A DNA stretch of 64,000 nucleotides from Neobacillus cucumis (GTDB taxonomy: Bacteria > Bacillota > Bacilli > Bacillales_B > DSM-18226), in NCBI RefSeq assembly GCF_023715505.1, contig NZ_JAMBOH010000001.1, positions 124,001 to 188,000 on the forward strand, given 5' to 3'. Positions 43,248 to 51,705 of this stretch are shown here, piece by piece; within the stretch, counting starts at the first letter, position 1; every line of letters begins with the position of its first letter. The notes below the pieces were generated by a model. The model saw nothing but the letters and a program-made list of their open reading frames with translations. It had not been told where the DNA came from and ran no database searches. Both the position numbers and the translations under genes were made by a program.

Positions 43248-44282
43248 CTATTTAGATTTAAGATCAAATTCTTCTGCCAGTAACTGATATCCTTTTAGTC
43301 GGCTTGCTTGGTCAGGATAAAAATCTGCTATCAAGATTTCATTAACTAAAGCTTCATTTGCCATCCGTTTTAACTTTTCAGCAACATTGGCTGCACTTCC
43401 AATAACAAACCGGTCTTTATTATATTGTCGCGCTGCCTCTTCCTGTGGTGTATAAACATACTTACTGGCTTCTTCTAGTGTTGGAAATGAAAGATCCCGC
43501 GAACCTGTTGCCATTCTTGCCCACATTAATTCCAATGGTCCTGCCAAATATTTTGCCTCTTCTTCTGTTTCTGCTGTAATGACTCCAATAGCTAACATGC
43601 TTTTTGGCTCGTTCATATAAATAGATGGCTTGAAATTTTCACGATATAAACGAAGCATTGAGATAGCTAATCTTGGTGCTAAGTGGGCTGCAAACACAAA
43701 ACCAAGTCCTTTATCTATAGCGAACTGTACACCGCCCTGACTAGAACCTAACATATATATATCAGGTACTATTGATTCATTCCCTGGAACTATTATGTTT
43801 CTGAAAGGGTGTTGAAATGGGAAATTTCGTAAAAAAAACGAGAGTAACTGGTTTAGTTGTTCTGGAAAGTCATTTGCAGAAAGTGACTCTTGTGAACGTT
43901 GTAAGGCTAATGCAGTTAATCCATCTGTTCCCGACGCTCTTCCTATTCCAAGGTCTACCCTACCAGGGTACAGTGCTTCAAGTAATGTAAAGTTTTCCGC
44001 TACTTTCAGAGGGCTATGGTTGGGTAACATAATCCCTCCTGAACCTACACGTATATTTTTGGTATGTGAAGCTGCGTGTAGACTTAACAAATCGGGAGAT
44101 GTACTGATTTGGCTAGGAGTATTATGATGTTCCGTGAACCAGTATCTCTTATAACCTAATCTGTCAGCTACTTGAACCATCTCCGTTGAATTTTTTAAAC
44201 TTTGAATAGGATTACTGTCAGGATGTACATGTACAAAATCTAAGATGGATAACTGTAGATCATTAAGTTCATTGTTGACCAA
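43248..44282 (-). CDS. Luciferase-like monooxygenase (MsnO8-type)
   Basis: 344 residues with LLM signatures YWFTEHHNTP (about 47-56), RVGSGGIMLPNHSPLKVAEN, GRVDLGIGRASG, and LGSSQGGVQFA. These proteins use reduced flavin and are structurally like bacterial luciferase. First gene of the MarR-controlled operon; two MarR-like operators lie upstream of it. Substrate unknown. Confidence 0.87.
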   Translation of the reverse strand: MVNNELNDLQLSILDFVHVHPDSNPIQSLKNSTEMVQVADRLGYKRYWFTEHHNTPSQISTSPDLLSLHAASHTKNIRVGSGGIMLPNHSPLKVAENFTLLEALYPGRVDLGIGRASGTDGLTALALQRSQESLSANDFPEQLNQLLSFFLRNFPFQHPFRNIIVPGNESIVPDIYMLGSSQGGVQFAIDKGLGFVFAAHLAPRLAISMLRLYRENFKPSIYMNEPKSMLAIGVITAETEEEAKYLAGPLELMWARMATGSRDLSFPTLEEASKYVYTPQEEAARQYNKDRFVIGSAANVAEKLKRMANEALVNEILIADFYPDQASRLKGYQLLAEEFDLKSK

Positions 44283-44421
44283 TTACTAACACTCCTTTTT
44301 AGATCCCTTTTCTTTTTTCCATGTTTCTCTTCTACTTAAATAGGCACAACATAACCAAAAGAACATATAGGGATTTTATTTCCAATCACATTTCAGCAGC
44401 TTGGGAGATATAAACTAATAT

Positions 44422-44433
44422 TTAGCTTGCTAA
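44422..44433. promoter_or_regulatory. MarR-type operator copy 1
   Basis: TTAGCTTGCTAA, a 12-bp near-palindrome upstream of the monooxygenase operon. Confidence 0.6.
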
Positions 44434-44490
44434 CTAATTTGTTGGTAATTATCCAACAAAGACAGCTCTTCTTTTGATTTTCTATTTAAT

Positions 44491-44528
44491 ACTTAGGTTG
44501 CTAAATAATTATTTAGCATGCTAAGTAT
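44491..44528. promoter_or_regulatory. Double MarR-type operator in a long palindrome
   Basis: TTAGGTTGCTAA (44493-44504) and TTAGCATGCTAA (44513-44524) are arranged so that the whole 38-bp segment is a near-perfect inverted repeat centred on AATT. It lies between marR and the monooxygenase operon. Confidence 0.7.
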
Positions 44529-44543
44529 CAGCATAGAGAAAAC

Positions 44544-44969
44544 TTAGAACAAGTTTCTCTCCATTCGCTTCATAAGTTCCCTTAATAGAAAGCGTTCTTC
44601 CGGTAAGATCGAATGGAGTAATTTTTCTTGCTGCTGTTTCCATTTGAACTCAACCGGTTTCTTTAATTCTTTGCCTTTGTCCATTAGATAAATTCGCATA
44701 ACCCTTGCGTCTTGTTCATCACGTTTACGGTATATAAATCCGTTTTGCTCCAATGATTTAACCATATTTGTCACAGTAGGCGGTTCACATTTTAAATGTT
44801 CACATAGTTGCATTTGTGTGATTCCATCGCCTAACCACAAACGAGAGAGTAAATTATCTTGTCCAACATAAAGATTAAGTTCTCTTAGACTTTCATTATA
44901 GTCTCGACGCATTTGAAATGAAATTTTATCTAATGACTGACGAATATCGCAATCAACCGTATCGTTCAT
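44544..44969 (-). CDS. MarR-family transcriptional regulator
   Basis: 141 residues from the ATG at 44969 (GGAGGG upstream). Winged helix with TQMQLCEHLKCEPPTVTNMV (recognition helix) and wing KRDEQDARVMRIYLMDKGKE. Probably represses its own gene and the monooxygenase operon through TTAGnnnGCTAA sites at 44422, 44493, 44513 and 44997. Confidence 0.88.
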   Translation of the reverse strand: MNDTVDCDIRQSLDKISFQMRRDYNESLRELNLYVGQDNLLSRLWLGDGITQMQLCEHLKCEPPTVTNMVKSLEQNGFIYRKRDEQDARVMRIYLMDKGKELKKPVEFKWKQQQEKLLHSILPEERFLLRELMKRMERNLF

Positions 44970-44996
44970 AGAAAACCCTCCACTCGTCAAATATAT

Positions 44997-45008
44997 TTAG
45001 TACGCTAA
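44997..45008. promoter_or_regulatory. MarR-type operator copy 4, marR promoter
   Basis: TTAGTACGCTAA just upstream of marR, suggesting autoregulation. Confidence 0.55.
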
Positions 45009-45129
45009 CTATATCGTTGTGAAAATGAGGTGTCAAACTATTTAAAAAACCTACTCAGATTTAATTGAGCCGAATTCATCTTGGTCAAAGGTCCGGATTC
45101 TATTGGTGACACTCGTTTGCCTATTAAAT

Positions 45130-45168
45130 TTTTATAGTAGTATTTTTATTACATATACTACTATAAAA
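45130..45168. repeat. 14-bp inverted repeat
   Basis: TTTTATAGTAGTAT and its exact complement ATACTACTATAAAA with an 11-nt AT-rich spacer, between marR and hxlR. Could be an operator or an RNA hairpin. Confidence 0.5.
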
Positions 45169-45191
45169 TCATTTCGTATCTTTTTAAAGAG

Positions 45192-45229
45192 GGCAATAAA
45201 AATGGATGTAGTACATTTTTTTGTACTTA
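45192..45229 (+). repeat. 38-bp inverted repeat, left copy
   Basis: Exact reverse complement of 45842-45879. Contains GTACATTTTTTTGTAC. The two copies flank hxlR. Confidence 0.9.
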
Positions 45230-45242
45230 TGGATTTAACATA

Positions 45243-45325
45243 GTAGAAAAAAGCTGCCACAATGACAGCTTCGGATCTTTAACTCTTACCCCGTTAGGTT
45301 AATACAATTCTTCACAAACTTTTAT
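45243..45325 (+). repeat. Dispersed 100-bp repeat, copy B
   Basis: Hairpin AGCTGCC/GACAGCT, then ACCCCGTTAGGTTAATACAA and TTCTTCACAAAC: the middle and tail of the repeat family, plus orientation. The gap 44970-45459 otherwise holds only operators and short repeats. Confidence 0.65.
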
Positions 45326-45412
45326 TGTAAAAGGAAAAAGCTACTGTTAACCAATTTCTCACCCGAACGATTACTTTCTCCACCATTTAGTTTTTAAATT
45401 TTTGGGTAAATG

Positions 45413-45439
45413 GTAAATGGTAAATGGTAAATGGTAAAC
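45413..45439 (+). repeat. 7-bp tandem repeat (TGGTAAA)
   Basis: Five near-identical units of GGTAAAT in a row, just downstream of hxlR. A simple sequence repeat that may vary in length between strains. Confidence 0.8.
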
Positions 45440-45459
45440 GATGAATGTGAGCGCTTTGG

Positions 45460-45819
45460 TTAGTCTACCTGCTCCCCAAACTTCTTCCCGAATTCTTCCA
45501 TCAAATCAATTATAGGAATGAATTCCTTTCCTTTTGAGGTTAATGAATAATCTACTCGTGGAGGAACCTCTGGATAAACTTTGCGATTTATTAAGCCATC
45601 TCTTTCTAATTCTCGAAGTTGCTTTGTAAGAGACCCTTGTGATATATCCCATAAAAAGGCTTTAATTTCACTATAGCGACGCTCTTTGGTCTTTAAATAC
45701 CAAAGAATTACATATTTCCAACGTCCGGAGAGGATATTTTGGGTATAAGCAATGCCATAAAATTCTCTTTGTTCCTTTATACACTCTTTGTCAAATCCAT
45801 CCTTACATATCCTAGACAC
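45460..45819 (-). CDS. HxlR-family regulator (YodB-like)
   Basis: 119 residues with the HxlR winged helix: LSGRWKYVILWYLKTKERRY, ISQGSLTKQLRELERDGLI and the wing YPEVPPRVDYSLTSKG. Cysteines at positions 5 and 13 lie before the domain; redox control through a single N-terminal cysteine is known for YodB-type members. Divergent from an oxidoreductase gene it probably controls. Confidence 0.87.
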   Translation of the reverse strand: MSRICKDGFDKECIKEQREFYGIAYTQNILSGRWKYVILWYLKTKERRYSEIKAFLWDISQGSLTKQLRELERDGLINRKVYPEVPPRVDYSLTSKGKEFIPIIDLMEEFGKKFGEQVD

Positions 45820-45841
45820 CTTTTCACCTGCTTTCTACTGT

Positions 45842-45879
45842 TAAGTACAAAAAAATGTACTACATCCATTTTTATTGCC
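45842..45879 (-). repeat. 38-bp inverted repeat, right copy (hxlR promoter region)
   Basis: Exact reverse complement of 45192-45229. The inner palindrome GTACAAAAAAATGTAC is a likely HxlR operator because it lies directly upstream of hxlR. Confidence 0.85.
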
Positions 45880-46044
45880 TACTTCAAAAAGATGAGAAAT
45901 CAATTTATTCTAGTATATGTAACAGAAATACTCAATCCGTTTTTAATATCTAATGAATATATGTTTACCGTTTGATAAACATATCATTATGTAACTTTAA
46001 GCAGAATAATTCTTTTATATACAAATTCTTTAGGAGGAACAATA

Positions 46045-46767
46045 ATGAGATTTGGAATTATAGGTGCAGGACCAATTGGGTCAATTATTTCTAAAAAATT
46101 AGTTAAGATTGGATATGATGTCAAAATTGCAGATGCACGAGGAATTGAACGTTTGGAAGGAAAAGAGTTTGCTGGAACACCTGTGCGTGTAGAGGATGTA
46201 ATTAAAAATATTGAAGTTCTTATAATATCTCTCCCAATAAAAGCAATGCCAAGCATTCGGGACATTATCAATCAAGTCGGGGAGGAAGTAATCATTGTAG
46301 ATACTTCAAATTATTATCCATTTAGAGACGGCAAAATTGAAGAAATCGAGAACGGGATGGTTGAAAGTGTTTGGGTTTCTAATCAATTAGGTAGACCTAT
46401 CATTAAAGCTTTCAACAATTTATTAGCCCATACTTTAGAAAATGGAGGAACTCCCGAAGGTACTAGTGGACGCATTGCTATTGCCATTGCTGGTAATGAC
46501 CTATCACAAAAACAAGTAATCTTGGACCTAGTAAACGAGCTAGGCTTCGACACAGTAGATAGTGGTTCTTTAAGTGATTCTTGGAAACAACAGCCAGGAA
46601 CTCCTGCTTACTGCACAGAGCTAACAAAAGATGAACTAACGAAAGCATTGAAAAAGGCAAATAAAGAAAAAGCACCATTACTACGGGATAAGGCGATAGA
46701 GAGTTATCAGCCCGGATATTCACATAAAGATATTGTGAATCTAAACAGAGAAATATACAATTCATAA
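46045..46767 (+). CDS. NAD(P)-binding oxidoreductase (NpdG/F420-reductase-like)
   Basis: 240 residues. Rossmann start FGIIGAGPIGSIISKKL (about 3-19), then ADARG at the end of beta2, and LIISLPIKAMP. This is the coenzyme-F420:NADP-like fold (NADP_Rossmann, 6-phosphogluconate dehydrogenase-like). Bacilli do not make F420, so the substrate is probably different. AGGAGG sits before the ATG. Controlled by the divergent HxlR protein, probably. Confidence 0.8.
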   Translation: MRFGIIGAGPIGSIISKKLVKIGYDVKIADARGIERLEGKEFAGTPVRVEDVIKNIEVLIISLPIKAMPSIRDIINQVGEEVIIVDTSNYYPFRDGKIEEIENGMVESVWVSNQLGRPIIKAFNNLLAHTLENGGTPEGTSGRIAIAIAGNDLSQKQVILDLVNELGFDTVDSGSLSDSWKQQPGTPAYCTELTKDELTKALKKANKEKAPLLRDKAIESYQPGYSHKDIVNLNREIYNS

Positions 46768-46770
46768 AAC

Positions 46771-46802
46771 AATAGGTGCACTCAGTAAGAGCGCACCTTT
46801 TT
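46771..46802 (+). terminator. Terminator of the NAD(P)-binding protein gene
   Basis: AGGTGCACTC/GAGCGCACCT stem with one mismatch and a TTTTTG tail. Confidence 0.75.
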
Positions 46803-46977
46803 GTATATCCATATATCCCCATAAAGTTGCGAAGAAAGATGTTTGCCTCTTTCCTTTTTGCCGCCAAACAATCCTTAATGTTATCGATAGTTCTGAGAGC
46901 TTACAAAAAGCCTTTCCAGTCCGAACTCAAATTTTTGCAAACTGAAATTTAAGTATGATTCTGTTTTAAATCCCTTT

Positions 46978-47070
46978 TCCACTAACCTGACCGTTACTTG
47001 AAGAAGAAAAACGATCCTCTGTTATTGAAGATAACTGTCCGTTTGTTTAGTACAATATTTCACAATCTCT
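46978..47070 (+). repeat. Dispersed 100-bp repeat, copy C
   Basis: CACTAACCTGACCGTTACTT, then GAAGAAGAAAAA, then CTGTCCGTTTGTTTAG and TACAATATTTCACAATC. Nothing else is seen in the gap 46803-47189 except this copy and a terminator at 47083-47110. Confidence 0.6.
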
Positions 47071-47082
47071 AAAATATATAAA

Positions 47083-47110
47083 AGACGTTAACCCATTTAG
47101 GATTAACGTC
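47083..47110. terminator. Terminator-like hairpin downstream of the first MerR-linked SDR
   Basis: ACGTTAA/TTAACGT stem then CCGTTTTTT. Confidence 0.6.
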
Positions 47111-47189
47111 CGTTTTTTGCCACTCCCTGCAGATTTAAAGGATATATCTTTAATACCTACATTTAATCAATTATTTTCTTTAAACGTAA

Positions 47190-48023
47190 TTACCAATTGC
47201 CGTCGGTGCTAACCGAAAGATTTCTCCAGGCATCGATTTCTTCCTGTTTAGACTTAATTACACTTTCTGCCCACTCAATTCCATCCGAACCTGCAATAAA
47301 GGATACTGGTGGATTTTCTACCTTCGCTAGGTGAAGGATTACTTCAGCAAGCTTCACTGGGTCACCTGCTTGGGTATGGTTACGATCATCGTGGAATTTA
47401 CGGAACGTTTCCAATGCATCCGAGTAATCACTAATGCTATCGTTAGAATATTTTACGGAGCTTGAATCTAGAAAGTCTGTCCGGAAGAAACCAGGTGATA
47501 CCGCTGTGACATAGACTCCGAATAGTGCAAGTTCCTCAGCGATTGCCTGCGTGAAACCCTCAACCGCAAACTTGCTGGAATTGTAGATTGATCCTCCAAA
47601 GACCCCTTTAAGTCCTGCAACTGATGAGATGTTAATGATACGCCCGCTGCGCTGCTTACGCATACCAGGTATGACCGCTTGAGTAACTGCCATTGTACCG
47701 AATACGTTTGTATTGTATTGAGCGCGGATCTCCTCCATTGATGACTCCTCAAAAACACCAAGATGTCCATATCCAGCATTGTTAACCAGTACATCGATAC
47801 GCCCAAAGTGTTCTATTGCATCTTGAACAGCATCCTTAACCTGATCCTCTCGTGTTATGTCAAGCGCTGTTACGAATAGGTTGTCCGAAGTTCCAAGTGA
47901 CTTTGTAACATCCTCCGCCTTCCGACCAGTTGCTACAACCTTGTTGCGTGCGGCAAGCGCTGCTTTAGCAATTTCAACACCCATTCCACGGGTAGCACCC
48001 GTAATAAACCATACTTTACTCAT
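47190..48023 (-). CDS. Short-chain dehydrogenase 1 of the MerR-linked cluster
   Basis: 277 residues: classical SDR with TGATRGMG (about 9-16), NNAGYGHLG (about 87-95), active-site Ser in INISS and YNSSK. C-terminal tail (AGDPVKLAEVILHL and an aspartate/serine end) is longer than typical. Paralogous to the SDRs at 49983 and 51844. Driven by a TTGACT-N19-TACAAT promoter characteristic of MerR activation. Confidence 0.88.
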   Translation of the reverse strand: MSKVWFITGATRGMGVEIAKAALAARNKVVATGRKAEDVTKSLGTSDNLFVTALDITREDQVKDAVQDAIEHFGRIDVLVNNAGYGHLGVFEESSMEEIRAQYNTNVFGTMAVTQAVIPGMRKQRSGRIINISSVAGLKGVFGGSIYNSSKFAVEGFTQAIAEELALFGVYVTAVSPGFFRTDFLDSSSVKYSNDSISDYSDALETFRKFHDDRNHTQAGDPVKLAEVILHLAKVENPPVSFIAGSDGIEWAESVIKSKQEEIDAWRNLSVSTDGNW

Positions 48024-48080
48024 AAATATTTACCCTCCTATACTCTCTTAAAAACTTTATTATTGTTGGTACAATTTATT

Positions 48081-48111
48081 ATTGTAGTTTATTCTTGTTA
48101 CAGCAAGTCAA
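48081..48111 (-). promoter_or_regulatory. MerR-type promoter of short-chain dehydrogenase 1
   Basis: Minus strand TTGACT (48106-48111), 19-bp spacer, TACAAT (48081-48086). The long spacer is a hallmark of MerR-activated promoters; it carries the partial dyad TTGCTGTAACAAG. Confidence 0.75.
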
Positions 48112-48187
48112 ATCTTAAAGCTATCCTATGAAATACCGCATAAATAATAGGTTTTTCTGAAGGTATTGACATATATACAAGATTTAG

Positions 48188-48222
48188 GTTGTAGTTACTA
48201 TAAGTAAAAAGAGCTCTCTTTT
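48188..48222. terminator. Possible terminator of merR 1
   Basis: AAAAAGAG...CTCTTTTTT-type hairpin just beyond the merR stop codon on the minus strand. Confidence 0.5.
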
Positions 48223-48239
48223 TTATCAACTGCCACCTA

Positions 48240-48617
48240 TTAAATTTTTTCCGTGATTCCTTTTTCTTGAAGTTCATACATAGCTACTTTATAACTTATT
48301 ACTTCTAAATGTTTAAGATTTTCATTGATTTTATTCTGCACCTCTAATTTATGTTGCTTCATTATTTCTTTTCTTTCAAAGAATGTCTTATCTCCTATTT
48401 CATAGAGTTCTACATATTCTTTTATTTTTGAAATGGGCATTCCTGTTAATCTGAGGGAGCGAATTAATTTAATCCACTCAATATTTTCGTCGTTATATAT
48501 TCTACGACCATTGTCATCGCGCGCAATATCTTTTAAGATTCCTTCATTTTCATAAAATCTAAGTGTGTTTCCAGACACATTAAAATTCTCCACTATATGT
48601 TTCATTGAATAAAACAT
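48240..48617 (-). CDS. MerR-family regulator 1
   Basis: 125 residues: winged helix (SMKHIVENFNVSGNTLRFYE, RIYNDENIEWIKLIRSLR) and a long dimerisation helix. Very like merR 2 at 51014 (most residues shared, including LRLTGMPISKIKEYVELYE). Probably activates SDR 1 from the N19 promoter. In contrast to merR 2 it is on the same strand as its presumed target. Confidence 0.88.
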   Translation of the reverse strand: MFYSMKHIVENFNVSGNTLRFYENEGILKDIARDDNGRRIYNDENIEWIKLIRSLRLTGMPISKIKEYVELYEIGDKTFFERKEIMKQHKLEVQNKINENLKHLEVISYKVAMYELQEKGITEKI

Positions 48618-48759
48618 CTATACCCGTCCCTGATTAAGATTTTGTGAGAAGAAGAAGGTTGCATACAGTTCTTAGCCCCCCTTTACTTGAACCAAGCAAA
48701 CAAATAAAGCGCCAGTTAGGTTCTGCCGCTTTATTTGAACTTCAAAAAGATTTATATTT

Positions 48760-49914
48760 TTAGGCTTTAACTTCAGTGCTTTCCTCAGCAATTTGGAACC
48801 AACCCGGTGTTGCTTTAATAGTATTCCAAAGCTTTTCCGGAACGTTAAGTTCACTTAGCTTTGAAGGTTTCAATTCGGTTTCAATTGCATCCTCGTGACC
48901 TTTTTCAACCAACTCAACCCAATTTGGGTTCATGACTAATGCCTGACCAATGGCAATTAGAGATAGTCCTAATTCTAAAGCTTTTACCGCATCATCTGGT
49001 TTTCTAACTGAACCAGCAGCCATCACAGGAACTCTGCCGTTTGCACGTTCGAGAATCAACTCAAGCCGTGTTTTATCTTGTTGGCTGACTTTTGACTTTG
49101 AGAACACATTATCTAACGAAGCATGAATATAATCTAAATCCTGTTCAATCAGGCGATCAATTAATTCGTATGTGTCCTCTATTCGCAATCCATTCTCTAG
49201 TGAAGATTCTTCAGGAGAAATTCTATATCCAAGAATAAACGGTTTGGTAGCATGCTTCTCAATTACTTTCTTAACTTCTTGAACCACTGCGAGAGGAAAA
49301 CACAAGCGATTTTCAAGGGTTCCTCCCCATTGGTCAGTACGCTGATTGAAGAATGGAGAAAAGAAATTTTGTATTAAGAATCCATGCGCACCATGGATTT
49401 CCACACCATCAAATCCAGCTTCAATCGCCCGTCTGGTTGTTTCGCCAAAAGCATGAATCAATTCTAAAATTTCTTCGTGTGATAACGCTCTGGCTACCTT
49501 TCCCTGAGTAAATGGAGTAGGTTCAGTTTTTAATGCACTAGCACTGACAACATCACCATCTGGAATTAGTTCCGGTAGTGCTTTATTACCTGCATGAAAA
49601 ATTTGCAATACCGCAGGGGATCCTCCACTTTTCGCAGCATCAGCTAATTTCTGTAAGCTAGGTATAAATTTATCGTCATATCCGGCAAATTCATCAGTAA
49701 ACCCTTGTCCATTTGGTGTAACATGTGTACAACCAGTAATGACAAGTCCAACTCCATTTACCCTGCTTCTATAATAATTTACTTCTTCGTCCGAAATGGT
49801 AGTATCATCGTTGCTAGAATAAGTTGTCATAGGTGCCATAACTACTCTATTCTTAATAGTAATTCCACTTCTGAATGTGAAGGGTTCGAATAATTTGTTA
49901 TATTTAGTATTCAT
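48760..49914 (-). CDS. OYE-family NADH:flavin oxidoreductase
   Basis: 384 residues from the ATG at 49914 (AAGAAGG upstream). Old yellow enzyme TIM barrel: NRVVMAPMTT (about 22-31), then the signature HGAHGFLIQNFFSPFFNQRT and WGG, and VMAAGSVRKPDDA for FMN phosphate. Reduces activated double bonds (enones, nitro compounds) using NAD(P)H. Lies in the same stress cluster as the SDRs. Confidence 0.9.
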   Translation of the reverse strand: MNTKYNKLFEPFTFRSGITIKNRVVMAPMTTYSSNDDTTISDEEVNYYRSRVNGVGLVITGCTHVTPNGQGFTDEFAGYDDKFIPSLQKLADAAKSGGSPAVLQIFHAGNKALPELIPDGDVVSASALKTEPTPFTQGKVARALSHEEILELIHAFGETTRRAIEAGFDGVEIHGAHGFLIQNFFSPFFNQRTDQWGGTLENRLCFPLAVVQEVKKVIEKHATKPFILGYRISPEESSLENGLRIEDTYELIDRLIEQDLDYIHASLDNVFSKSKVSQQDKTRLELILERANGRVPVMAAGSVRKPDDAVKALELGLSLIAIGQALVMNPNWVELVEKGHEDAIETELKPSKLSELNVPEKLWNTIKATPGWFQIAEESTEVKA

Positions 49915-49982
49915 ATTAAAACCTTCTTTCAGTAATATTTGTTCAGTCATGTTGTAAGCCTGTTCAATTTTCCAAAAATATA

Positions 49983-50825
49983 TTAATCATCAAAACCGGT
50001 TGAAGTAGCAAGGTTTTTCCAAATTTCCATTTCTGTTTGTAAACTTTCAATTTTATTGTTTGCAGTTTTATATGCATCAGCTCCAAGGAAAAGGTGCAAT
50101 GGAGGGTTGGTTTCTTTACTTAACTGAATAAATACCTCCGCCCCTTTCTCTGGGTCTCCTCCTTGATTTTTATCATTTTTACGTAAACCTTCTTCCTGTC
50201 CTTTTCTTATTTGATCATAATCATGGATTGGGTTTTGATCTGCCCATTCCAACGAACCTGGGGAAAGGAAATTCGTGCGGAAACCTCCAGGTAGGACAGA
50301 AGTTACATGAATACCAAATATTTTTAACTCATGCGCGATCGATTCACTAAAACCATCAACTGCAAATTTAGTAGCCGCATAGATACTACTTACAGGATAG
50401 CCCCAAAAACCACCTATTGATGAAATATTAAAGATATGTCCTGATCTCTGTTTTCTTAACTGAGGTAATACATTACGAATGACATTGAAAGTTCCAAATA
50501 CATTGACATCGAAATTTTTACGAGCTTGATCGTCAGAAATCTCTTCAAAAGGTCCAACTTGACCATAACCAGCGTTATTCACCACTACGTCAAGACCGCC
50601 GAAATGTTCAATTGTTCTAGCAATGGCTTTTTTTACGTCTTGTTCATCTAGCAAGTTTAATTGCAAAGGCAAAAAGCCATCATGTTGTCCTATTTCTTTT
50701 TTTAAATCTTCGATATTTCTGGAGGTTGCAGCTACTTTATAGTTTTGATCTAGCAGTTTTTTTACCAGTGCTAGTCCCAATCCTTTAGAAGCTCCTGTTA
50801 CAAACCATATATTATTTTGAGTCAT
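49983..50825 (-). CDS. Short-chain dehydrogenase 2 of the MerR-linked cluster
   Basis: 280 residues with TGASKGLG (about 10-17), NNAGYGQVG, FNISS and active-site YAATK. Paralogue of SDR 1 and SDR 3. Divergent from merR 2; the intergenic region carries a TTGACT-N19-TACAAT promoter on its side and a long palindrome on the other. Substrate unknown. Confidence 0.88.
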   Translation of the reverse strand: MTQNNIWFVTGASKGLGLALVKKLLDQNYKVAATSRNIEDLKKEIGQHDGFLPLQLNLLDEQDVKKAIARTIEHFGGLDVVVNNAGYGQVGPFEEISDDQARKNFDVNVFGTFNVIRNVLPQLRKQRSGHIFNISSIGGFWGYPVSSIYAATKFAVDGFSESIAHELKIFGIHVTSVLPGGFRTNFLSPGSLEWADQNPIHDYDQIRKGQEEGLRKNDKNQGGDPEKGAEVFIQLSKETNPPLHLFLGADAYKTANNKIESLQTEMEIWKNLATSTGFDD

Positions 50826-50859
50826 ATTAAATCTCCTTTGTTGTTATAATTTCTACTTT

Positions 50860-50890
50860 ATTGTAGATTATTGTTGTTACAACAAGTCAA
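50860..50890 (-). promoter_or_regulatory. MerR-type promoter of short-chain dehydrogenase 2
   Basis: Minus strand TTGACT (50885-50890), 19 bp, TACAAT (50860-50865). The spacer contains the dyad TTGTTGTAACAACAA, a likely MerR binding site. Confidence 0.78.
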
Positions 50891-50960
50891 ATGCTAACTT
50901 TTTCTATCTATAAAACCCATTCAGATAAGGATTGTTGAATAATTCTTGGTATATTTGTTA

Positions 50961-50993
50961 TGATTTTAGTTATAGTAACTATAACTAAAATCA
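50961..50993 (+). promoter_or_regulatory. Long palindrome in the merR 2 promoter
   Basis: GATTTTAGTTATAG and its complement meet at a single central mismatch, about 31 bp in all. Directly upstream of merR 2, suggesting autoregulation. Confidence 0.55.
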
Positions 50994-51013
50994 TTATAGG
51001 GGGGACGAGGTAG

Positions 51014-51391
51014 ATGTCTTATTCAATGAAAAATGTAGTTGAAAACTTAAATGTATCTGCAAATACACTTAGATTTTATGAAAATGAAGGAATCCTAAAA
51101 GATATTTCCCGCGATGCCAAGGGTCGTAGGGTATATAGTGATCAAAATATCGAGTGGATTAAATTCATTCGCTCTCTTAGACTGACAGGTATGCCTATTT
51201 CCAAAATAAAGGAATATGTTGAGCTTTATGAATTAGGCGATGAAACATTTTTGCAAAGAAAAGAAATGATGATGCAGCATAAATTAGAGGTCCAGAATAA
51301 AATTAATGAAAATCTAAAACACTTAGAGGTAATAAGTTACAAAGTGGCTATGTATGAGCTTCAAGAGAAAGAAGTCAAGCAAAAGATTTAA
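51014..51391 (+). CDS. MerR-family regulator 2
   Basis: 125 residues, highly similar to merR 1. Winged helix SMKNVVENLNVSANTLRFYE, YSDQNIEWIKFIRSLRLTG, and a long C-terminal helix. Divergent from SDR 2, its probable target. GAGGGGGGACGAGG-type purine-rich ribosome site. No cysteine ligand pattern for metals; an organic inducer or electrophile is more likely. Confidence 0.88.
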   Translation: MSYSMKNVVENLNVSANTLRFYENEGILKDISRDAKGRRVYSDQNIEWIKFIRSLRLTGMPISKIKEYVELYELGDETFLQRKEMMMQHKLEVQNKINENLKHLEVISYKVAMYELQEKEVKQKI

Positions 51392-51515
51392 TGCTTCTAT
51401 TGGCATATATATTAATTGAACTAAGAAAAAAAGGGACCTTAAAAGGTCCTACTCAATGGTTGAAGCCAGTAGCAGATGAGGAATATACAAGTTAAAATAA
51501 TTAGAGCTAAAAATT

Positions 51516-51543
51516 ACCCTGTTATACAGGGCTTTTTTATACC
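51516..51543 (+). terminator. Terminator downstream of merR 2
   Basis: CCCTGT/ACAGGG stem, then CTTTTTT. Another weaker hairpin (GGGACC/GGTCC) lies just before, at about 51429-51450. Confidence 0.75.
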
Positions 51544-51591
51544 AATCCACATTTTCCAGTAAATTTGTGAAAAAATGCACTTAAGCTATCC

Positions 51592-51685
51592 TGCTTCGTT
51601 ACTTCAATAAGAATAGCCGCCAAAATTGCTGCCGGATCTTCCTCACAAGCACCCTATAGTTTAGTACAATTCCTCACAATTTTTT
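51592..51685 (+). repeat. Dispersed 100-bp repeat, copy D
   Basis: TTACTTCAATAAGAATAGCCGCC, quoted in part, then GCTGCCGG, CAAGCACCCTATAGTTTAGT and ACAATTCCTCACAATTTTTTA. The gap 51392-51843 holds only this copy, two terminators, and hairpins at 51706-51735 and 51781-51811. Confidence 0.6.
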
Positions 51686-51705
51686 ATTTGCGCAAAAAAA
51701 CTGTC

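Noticed and set aside
45413..45439. CRISPR-like array
   Set aside because: Only a 7-bp simple tandem repeat, with no spacers and no cas genes anywhere in the window.
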